Of a stretch of 64,000 nt of DNA, positions 57,831 to 64,000 are shown piece after piece. The number at the start of each line of letters is the position of its first letter. The stretch's first letter is position 1. This stretch comes from Rhizomys pruinosus (lineage: Eukaryota > Chordata > Mammalia > Rodentia > Spalacidae), in assembly GCA_009823505.1 (NCBI GenBank), contig VZQC01007982.1, positions 1,590,576 through 1,654,575 of the forward strand. Direction: 5' to 3'. The position numbers and the translations under genes were made by a program. The notes beneath the pieces are model-generated. The model ran no database searches, had not been told where the DNA came from, and saw only the letters and a list, made by a program, of their open reading frames with translations.

Positions 57831-58141
57831 AAAAGTGCATTTCTACAGTGGGTTGCTATCAGATAAGTCTGAGAAGCAGTGTTCTAGATTTTTCTAACAC
57901 CTTGCCTCCATGGCCACATAGTCATGCATGCTGGAGGACAGATTCTGGCTTGTTTATATGTGGTAGCCCGGGCAGGCCATCTGTCACTGCTGAGGCTGGG
58001 GCTGCAAGAAGCCTCAAGATACACATCGGGTTTAGCACTCCATGTATACTTCTACCTTTGAGCTGATGGTATGGGACCAAGAACTACAAAGATTCTCATT
58101 GCCTACGAAAAACAGAACAAAATCGCCAGGACATGACTTAC

Positions 58142-58756
58142 TCTGTGTGGCAGGCATTGTCGAGGCCTTAAAGAAATCAGGTCTGGACTCGGTGGTGCTG
58201 GACCCATTGGAGACAGTGGTGGTAAGGCTGTGCTGTGTCTCAGGAGAAGGCTCTGCAGTCTTTAAAGCAGCATCTGTGAGCTGGGGAGGGCTTGCTGTGC
58301 TGACGACTGTAGAAGCTGGAGGAGGCTGTGGGATCTTTGCTGGGTCTGTTGGCTGTACAGAAGTTTTGGTAGTCACCTGGATTCCTGAGGTTGCGGAAGA
58401 ACTGTCACTGCTCTGACCTCCAGGGAAGGCTGGATTTTCTGTAGTAGTAGTGGGGTCGCTTGTTTTAGGCTTGTCATCCTGGGTGCTACTGGGAATGGTA
58501 GTAGGGCTGTTCCCGCCTGATTTGTCAGAGCCTGAGATTGATGTAGGAACACCTGTCGTTGGAGGTTGGAGTGAGGGTGCCACTGAGCGTTCAGTTGCTG
58601 CACTGTTTTGCTGGTTTGGAGGAAGTGTAGTTGTCACTGTGTGTTTGTCCTGCTCAGACGGGGTCACTGAAGTAGGTATTAATGGCACGGTAGTGGTCAC
58701 TGGGATATATTGTATGTTCTGGGTTACAGTAGGTTTGTTTGTGACGGCTGAATTTC
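58142..58756 (-). CDS. Podxl: Podocalyxin, large mucin-domain exon (615 nt)
   Basis: 204 full codons between two split codons. The residues are dominated by Ser, Thr, Pro and Gln, for example NSAVTNKPTVTQNIQYIPVT near the start and TTTVSNGSSTTES near the end; NGS is a glycosylation sequon. This is the O-glycosylated ectodomain of podocalyxin, the equivalent of exon 2 in other mammals. The acceptor is TCAACAG and the donor A|GTAAGT on the minus strand. No stop or frameshift is present. Sequence similarity to mouse and human is low here, as expected for mucin regions; assignment relies on linkage to the conserved stem exons. Confidence 0.92.
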
Positions 58757-59429
58757 CTGTTGATAAAGACAACACAGAATCAAGTCAGGTTATTTGAGAA
58801 CTTCTGCTCATTCCAACGTGTAGTTACCTCACTTCCATCCCTGGCATTTACTTGCCTTGCTAAAGGCCTGCATCCTTTCCAAGTCCGTAGAGCTCAAGAA
58901 TTCTCCCCACCCACCTAGCCCAGGAACAGTCTCAAGTCTCCCACATGGCTTTGCTACCTCCCCCAGCACCCAGGCACCTAGCCCTCCAGAAGATTCCACA
59001 GACTGAGCTTACTGAGAGGTCCTAGCCAGCCCCACAGCAAGCACTGGCAAGAGCCACACAGCCTTTCAAGGAAAAGTATATAGTCTAGTAGGACAAATGG
59101 ACAACAGACTGCAGTTATACAGACACTCACTCATCCAGGCCTACTGGGAAGTTCGCTGAGGAGGAAAAGCAGAGTGTCTAGGCTATTGTAGCATGCTGTT
59201 TAATCATGGGGAAGGGGTCAGGGAAGAAAGGATTTTATTGGTTTAATAGAAGGTGTATACTGAGGGCACTGTTACTGTACAGGGTGAACAAGACTCAGAA
59301 CCTACAACCCCAGGGGGATGGGATGCAGACAAAATAACTAAATGCCCGATTCTGGTAACTTCAGGGAAGACAAGAGTGGGCTATGAAATGGAGAAAGGCA
59401 GGAGAAAAGAGGACGGCAGCCGTCCTCCT

Positions 59430-59820
59430 CCATTCCTGTTGGTATAATAAACACCCAGACCAAGACGCAGCTTGGGGGAGGGAGTGGTTTATTCGGCTTA
59501 CCATTCTATGTTACGCTTAAAGCATTAATTACTTCCACAGTCAAGAACAGAGAGAAAATAAACGTGTGGATCCTTCTCTCATGCGGTTCAGGAGCCCCTG
59601 CCTAGGGAATGGTGTCACCGCAATGGGCGGGGTCTTCCTGCATCCATCAACAATCAAAACAATCACCCACAGATATATATGCTTCCAGGTCAACCTGGTC
59701 TAGATAATTCCTCATTAAGACTCCCTTCTTAGGTGAGTCTAGGTTGTTTCAAGGTGATGGTTAAAACCAACAGCACAATCCCTTGTCAGCCTGACACAAA
59801 TGTGTCACTTTAAAAGAGAA
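59430..59820 (+). mobile_element. Rodent interspersed repeat (same family as 8035-8440)
   Basis: ATAATAAACACCCAGACCAAG, GGGAGTGGTTTATTCGGC and CTTGTCAGCCTGACACAAATG; no coding potential. Confidence 0.6.
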
Positions 59821-60039
59821 TGCCGTGAACAGTGTCTCCAATAGAGGACAGAGAACAGAATGTCCAAAGGCCCCAAGTCAGGGAAAGCGGCTAATGGAAG
59901 ACCTGGAAGTGTGTGCATGGATCCAGTTCAGGGGGTCAGGAGGGAGCAGCGGAGAACTGCTGGTCTGTACAGGCACCGAGCTGTCCAAGCCTGCCATTTC
60001 TGGGAGTAAAACAAGGCTCTCCTAACAATCCCATCTGAA

Positions 60040-60158
60040 GGGCCAGGTGTGATGGCAGATGCCCTTAATCCCAGCAATTGGGAAGCGGAGTCGAATGGAT
60101 CTCTGTAAATTCAAGGCCAGCCAGGGTGACATAGTGAAACCATGGCTCAAAAGAAAAA
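60040..60158 (+). mobile_element. B1 SINE, diverged
   Basis: GGCCAGGTGTGATGGCAGATG to GAAACCATGGCTCAAAAG. Confidence 0.85.
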
Positions 60159-60169
60159 CAATCATATCC

Positions 60170-60380
60170 TAGGGCCAGTGATGTGGCAGGGTTGGGTAGA
60201 GGACCTTTGTTTGCCAAGCCTGGCAAGCGGAGTTCAATCTCCGGGACTCACTCACACGGTAGAAGGAGAGAGAGAGAGCTAACTCTAGCAAGCTGTTCTC
60301 TGACCTGCACTGAAATGTAATAATAATAACAACTCTAGCAAGCTGTTCTCTACCTGCACTAATGTAATAATAATAACAAC
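60170..60380 (+). mobile_element. B3-type SINE with duplicated 3' end
   Basis: CCAAGCCTGGCAAGCGGAG and CAATCTCCGGGACTCAC mark B3. The 3' part CTCTAGCAAGCTGTTCTCT is repeated at 60284 and 60333 with the following (TAA)n. Confidence 0.75.
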
Positions 60381-61191
60381 AATAATATCATACCTTAGAT
60401 CAAATGAGACCTGAGTTCAGAGGCCAAAATAAGGCTTTTGAATTTTATTTACATGTGAAAAGAAGTCAGTGTTAAAGTGAAGAGAATGCAGAGTAAGAAA
60501 TGCTTTCTTGCGGCCTTGTGCAGTGTGATGCACAAGGAGAGGCGAGTGTCAGTCAACTAGAGGAACAGGTAACGGTCAAGGTATGGAGCTACTGACCTGA
60601 GACAAGCAGAGGATGGACTCCCGACTAGGTTTGGATCAACTATTGAATAACTGCTTGCTGATGTCCCCAGGGAGGGGAACAAAGAATCTGGGGGTGATTC
60701 CTAGTTTTCTGCTTGGTGCAGAGGGAGGATGTGATTGGATGGGGTTGTATGGTCAGCCTACATCTACCCCATCTTTCTCAGGACAATGCCCCACCCCATC
60801 AGACTGGACAGAGGCACAATGAGCTTCTTACTACAGGTTAGAAACGTCAGATACTAGTTTGCCCGGCCTTCTCTGGGTCCACAAGCATGTGTCAGATACA
60901 AAATGTGGGGTACACTCTAGGCTAGGGAAAGAAGAGACCCTTGACTACTGATGGGGGTAGCAGGGATCATGCTCATGTATAAGCAGCCCTGAAGGTGGCG
61001 CTAGAGCAATTATAGCCCTGACTTGCACTAGGTGTGGGGCTGGTCTCCTTGGACTATAACAGGGTTGGAGGGGACCATTGAGTTCTTTGTGATAACAATG
61101 ACTCCATAAATAGACAAGATTCCAATCTCTTTCATACATATTTTCCTCCTGTAAAGGAGATTGTAGTAGTTCCAGACCACACCCTGATTTT

Positions 61192-61643
61192 TAAAAAATA
61201 TTTTTATTTTATTTTGTGCGTATGGGTGTATTGCTTGCATATATGTAAATGCACTCATGTTGTACAATGCCCACAGTGGTTTGAAGAGGGCATCAGATTC
61301 CCTGGAACTGGAGTTGCAGACTGTTGTGAGCCACCTTGTGGGTACTGGGAATTGAACCCAGATCCTCTGCAAGAGCAGCCAGTGCTCTTAACCACTGAGC
61401 CATCTCTCCAGCCTTGGTATACTAATTCTTTTTAATTATTATTATTCTATGTGCTTTGCCTCCATGTATGTAAGGGCACAACATGCCTGCAATATCCATG
61501 GAGGCCAGAAGAGGGTGTCACATCCTCCTGGAACTGCAGTTATGGCTGGTTTTTAGCTGCCATATGGGTGCTGGTAACTGAACCCAGGTCCTCTGCAAGA
61601 GCAGCCAGTGTTCTTAAATGCTGAGTCATCTCTCTAGCCCCCG
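61192..61643 (-). mobile_element. Two reverse B2 SINEs in tandem
   Basis: 61192-61415 and 61430-61643, each ending in a B2 head (GAGCCATCTCTCCAGCC; GAGTCATCTCTCTAGCCCC). Both are older forms. Confidence 0.92.
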
Positions 61644-61984
61644 ATTTTTTTTTTTAAATAAAATTCTGCATGCCTTTCAGTCACCTGTGGCACTAGAGGC
61701 TCAGCCCCACCTAAGCCACTCCATGGACACTTCATCCACAAGATGTCTTAGGATACTTGAAGCCCATCTCTTAAAAGAATTTTGAGTATCCATGGCTCCA
61801 GTAAGGCTAAATGGAGAATCCTTGTAGTCCTGCTGCTTGCAACTACACCTGATTCTGCTACTAGGGAGACACTGGGGCAGGAAGACAGTACATTCAGGCC
61901 CTGCCTGGGCTATATGAAAATATTGTTAAAAAACAAAACAACAACAACAAAAAACTAACTACAACAAACCAAAACTAAGTCAGG

Positions 61985-62085
61985 TGTTTACATTACATAC
62001 CTGTAATCTTAGAAGCTGAGATTCGGAGGCCTGAGGATCAGGAGTTCGAGGCCACCCTTGGCTACATGAGACCTTATATCACCCC
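61985..62085 (+). mobile_element. B1- or B4-like remnant
   Basis: ACATACCTGTAATCTTAGAAG, GGATCAGGAGTTCGAGGCC and GGCTACATGAGACC. Confidence 0.6.
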
Positions 62086-62639
62086 CCTCCCCAACATTTG
62101 TGTTCACATGCAAATGTCCCCGTGCGCTGAGTGCACATGGAAGCCCACAACCTTGAGCATCATTCCTCAGAAGCTATCCATCGTGTTTTTTCAGATGAGG
62201 TCTCTTACTGGCCTGGAGTGAGCCAGGGGCAGGAAAGGATGACCAGGGAGAAGGGGCTGTTCCACCTCTCTCTGCCTCCCCAGTACTAAAATTATGGGCA
62301 AGGACCTGGGGATTGATCTGGTTCCTCACGCTCGCATGGCTAGCACGTTGCCCACTGAGCCATCTCCCAGACCCTTAGTGCAGTGTAGTTCAGAGCTTCT
62401 CAATCTGGACCTGTGGTCATTTTGGACCGAATTCTTCTCTATTATGGAAAGTCCCCTGTGCCTTACAGAAAGTTTCAGCGACATCCAGTGGCCTCTGTCC
62501 ACTAGAGACGAGTTACAGACACACATACCAACCTCTTGTGACAACTAAAAAAGTGCCTCCAGATATCGCCAAATGTCTCTCAGAGACAAGTCACCTGCCA
62601 ATGAAAACTACTGACTTAACATGAAAGAATACCAAATTT

Positions 62640-62889
62640 GGGGCTGGAGAGATAGCCTAGCGGTTAAGAGCACCGACTGCTCTTGCAGAGGACCCAGGTT
62701 CAATCCCCAGCACCCACATGGCGGCTAAGAACCGTCTATAACTCCAATTCCAGGAGAACTCCAGTTCCAGGGGAATCTGACACCCTCTTCTGACCTCCAC
62801 GGCATTGCACAACACAGGTGCACAAACCTGCATACAGACAGTACATTCATACACATACAAAAATAAATTTAAAAAATAAAAATAAAAAA
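62640..62889 (+). mobile_element. B2 SINE with target-site duplication
   Basis: AATACCAAATT flanks it at 62628-62638 and 62890-62900. Near-consensus body with the extra block. Confidence 0.96.
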
Positions 62890-63002
62890 AATACCAAATT
62901 CAATTTCATAAGGCCCCTACCAACACCCATAATAGAAATCAGAGGCCTTAAAGACTAAAGGAATTTCTGGTTGACAGCTGAAGAGTTAAGAAAGACAACA
63001 GG

Positions 63003-63186
63003 CTGGGCGAGGTGGTGCACGCCTTTAATCCGGGAGGCAGAAGAAGGCAGATCTCTGTGAGTTCAAGGCCAGCCTGGTTTACATAGCAAGCTCCAGGCCA
63101 GCTGGGACTAAAGGGAGACCCTGTCTCAAAAAAAAAAAAAACAAAACAAAACAAACAAACAAAAAAGAAAAAAAAAAAAAAAAAAA

Positions 63187-63231
<45 letters not shown>

Positions 63232-63236
63232 AAAAG
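63003..63236 (+). mobile_element. B1 SINE with poly(A) tail of about 100 bases
   Basis: GCTGGGCGAGGTGGTGCACG to ACCCTGTCTCAAAAA. The tail is A-rich with AAAC interruptions to 63236. A gap of about 12 bases is present in the left part of the body. Confidence 0.93.
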
Positions 63237-64000
63237 ACACAGACAAAAAACTGAGCCTGTGAGTTGCCAAATTCCTGGCTAGTTTAATTCATTACCTCAC
63301 TGAGTCTCATACAGAAATATGACTTGTAATCAGATTGTGACACCTGGAAGAATGCAAATGAATCAGACTTCCCATCTCTATAACATTCCCCTTGATGTCT
63401 GCTGAGCCCTTTCCTACCTTGCCTAAGCCTCCCAAAAGTACCTCCCCACCCCAATCCTGCAAATATATTCCAGAGAGTTAACTAATAAGATACTTGAAGT
63501 AGATAAGAATCAGGTGTAAGTTAGAAACTGTGGCGTCCTCCTCTGAGGACCGGGAAGGCCTTTGGTCCACCACCACCACCACCAAGCACCGGCTGCTTAG
63601 GCTTATCCCATGATCCCATGAATACTGGTGTCATTTCTGAGAGTTGCCGTCTCTCCGGCTGCTGTCGGAAAGAGGTCTTTCTCTGTTCACCTTTATGACT
63701 GGGCAGGGAATCCCTTAGGTCCCATCTATACTCCCCCTGCTTCATTATTTAACATGCAGAGTCCGTCCCGGGAGCTATGTGCTCTAAGTTGCCGTACACT
63801 GAGTGTGCTCTGTGGCCTGTAATAGTTACTTAGTCATGATCCCATGGAGCAACCATGAGGTGATGAAGACAGAACTGACAGGCACAAGCCCTGGGGTACA
63901 CTGGAGTCCCCAAGAGCCTCTAAGAGTCAGAGAGCTGACCCCACCCTCCACACGCATCTCCATGGCTCAGCCACGTCCTCGTCCCTCAACATCTGTGCCC

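Larger units (their letters stand above)
55908..58141 (-). other. Podxl: Podxl intron between the two mucin exons
   Basis: 2.2 kb with B1, B2 and B3 copies between 56545 and 57830, including a site hit by several insertions. In human an alternatively spliced 32-residue exon lies in this part of the gene; I could not identify an equivalent here. Confidence 0.75.
47275..58756 (-). other. Podxl: Podocalyxin gene, exons 2 to last (first exon outside window)
   Basis: Seven coding exons on the minus strand join in frame, with consensus GT/AG sites throughout. Sizes in transcript order are 615, 221, 72, 148, 62, 168 and 198 nt. They encode about 494 residues after a split first codon. The product has a long Ser/Thr/Pro-rich mucin region, a stem with four cysteines, one transmembrane helix and a strongly conserved tail ending DTHL. 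Podocalyxin is a heavily sialylated CD34-family membrane mucin that keeps podocyte foot processes apart and marks apical membranes. The tail binds NHERF proteins through DTHL and, with them, ezrin. With a typical signal-peptide exon of about 25-30 residues the total would be near 520, close to mouse and shorter than human. Confidence 0.95.
58757..64000 (-). other. Podxl: Podxl intron 1 (partial)
   Basis: It begins beyond the acceptor of the large mucin exon and runs off the right end of the window. It holds an interspersed rodent repeat, B1, B2 and B3 copies, a short duplication and a poly(A) tract of about 100 bases. No signal-peptide exon or CpG-rich promoter was seen, as expected because intron 1 of this gene is very long in mammals. 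Confidence 0.8.

Overview
This is nuclear DNA from a muroid rodent. It is AT-rich, mostly non-coding, and packed with B1, B2, B3, B4/ID and LINE-1 copies in both orientations. Two genes are supported by intact exons with matching splice phases. The 3' end of Mkln1 (muskelin) lies on the + strand and most of Podxl (podocalyxin) lies on the - strand, so the genes are tail to tail. The rodent assignment rests on the B1/B2/B4 complement and on a Podxl product that resembles the mouse form. I cannot name the species. The B2 copies carry an extra near-duplicated block, which may mark a particular muroid lineage.

Layout. 1-6255 is the end of a Mkln1 intron. 6256-6310 is the penultimate Mkln1 exon. 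6311-33675 is a 27 kb intron filled with SINEs, L1 pieces and tandem repeats. 33676-33797 is the terminal coding part of Mkln1. 33798 to about 43200 is its probable 3' UTR, with a proximal AATAAA at 33989 and a distal one at 43178. About 43200-47275 is the intergenic gap, rich in SINEs. About 47275-50698 is the Podxl 3' UTR, with an ATTAAA at 47293-47298 read on the minus strand. Podxl coding exons follow at 50699-50896, 52214-52381, 52572-52633, 52865-53012, 55326-55397, 55687-55907 and 58142-58756. From 58757 to the end is Podxl intron 1; the signal-peptide exon is outside the window.

The two genes have no known joint function. Muskelin is a subunit of the CTLH E3 ubiquitin ligase. Podocalyxin is a CD34-family sialomucin of podocytes, endothelium and other cells. 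All seven Podxl coding exons join without a frameshift into about 494 residues: mucin region, four-cysteine stem, transmembrane helix and cytoplasmic tail ending in DTHL. A further 94-nt segment with good splice sites (55457-55550) would break the frame if included and is a candidate poison exon.

I found no complete novel gene, RNA gene, CRISPR array or new multigene system. The most unusual items are structural: a near-perfect inverted duplication at 30777-30990, three apparently identical 168-bp tandem copies at 12291-12794, a three-copy 76-bp array at 4555-4781, a CpG-dense block next to GAA/TTC arms at 26640-27015, the candidate Podxl poison exon, and several nested SINE insertions with exact target-site duplications.
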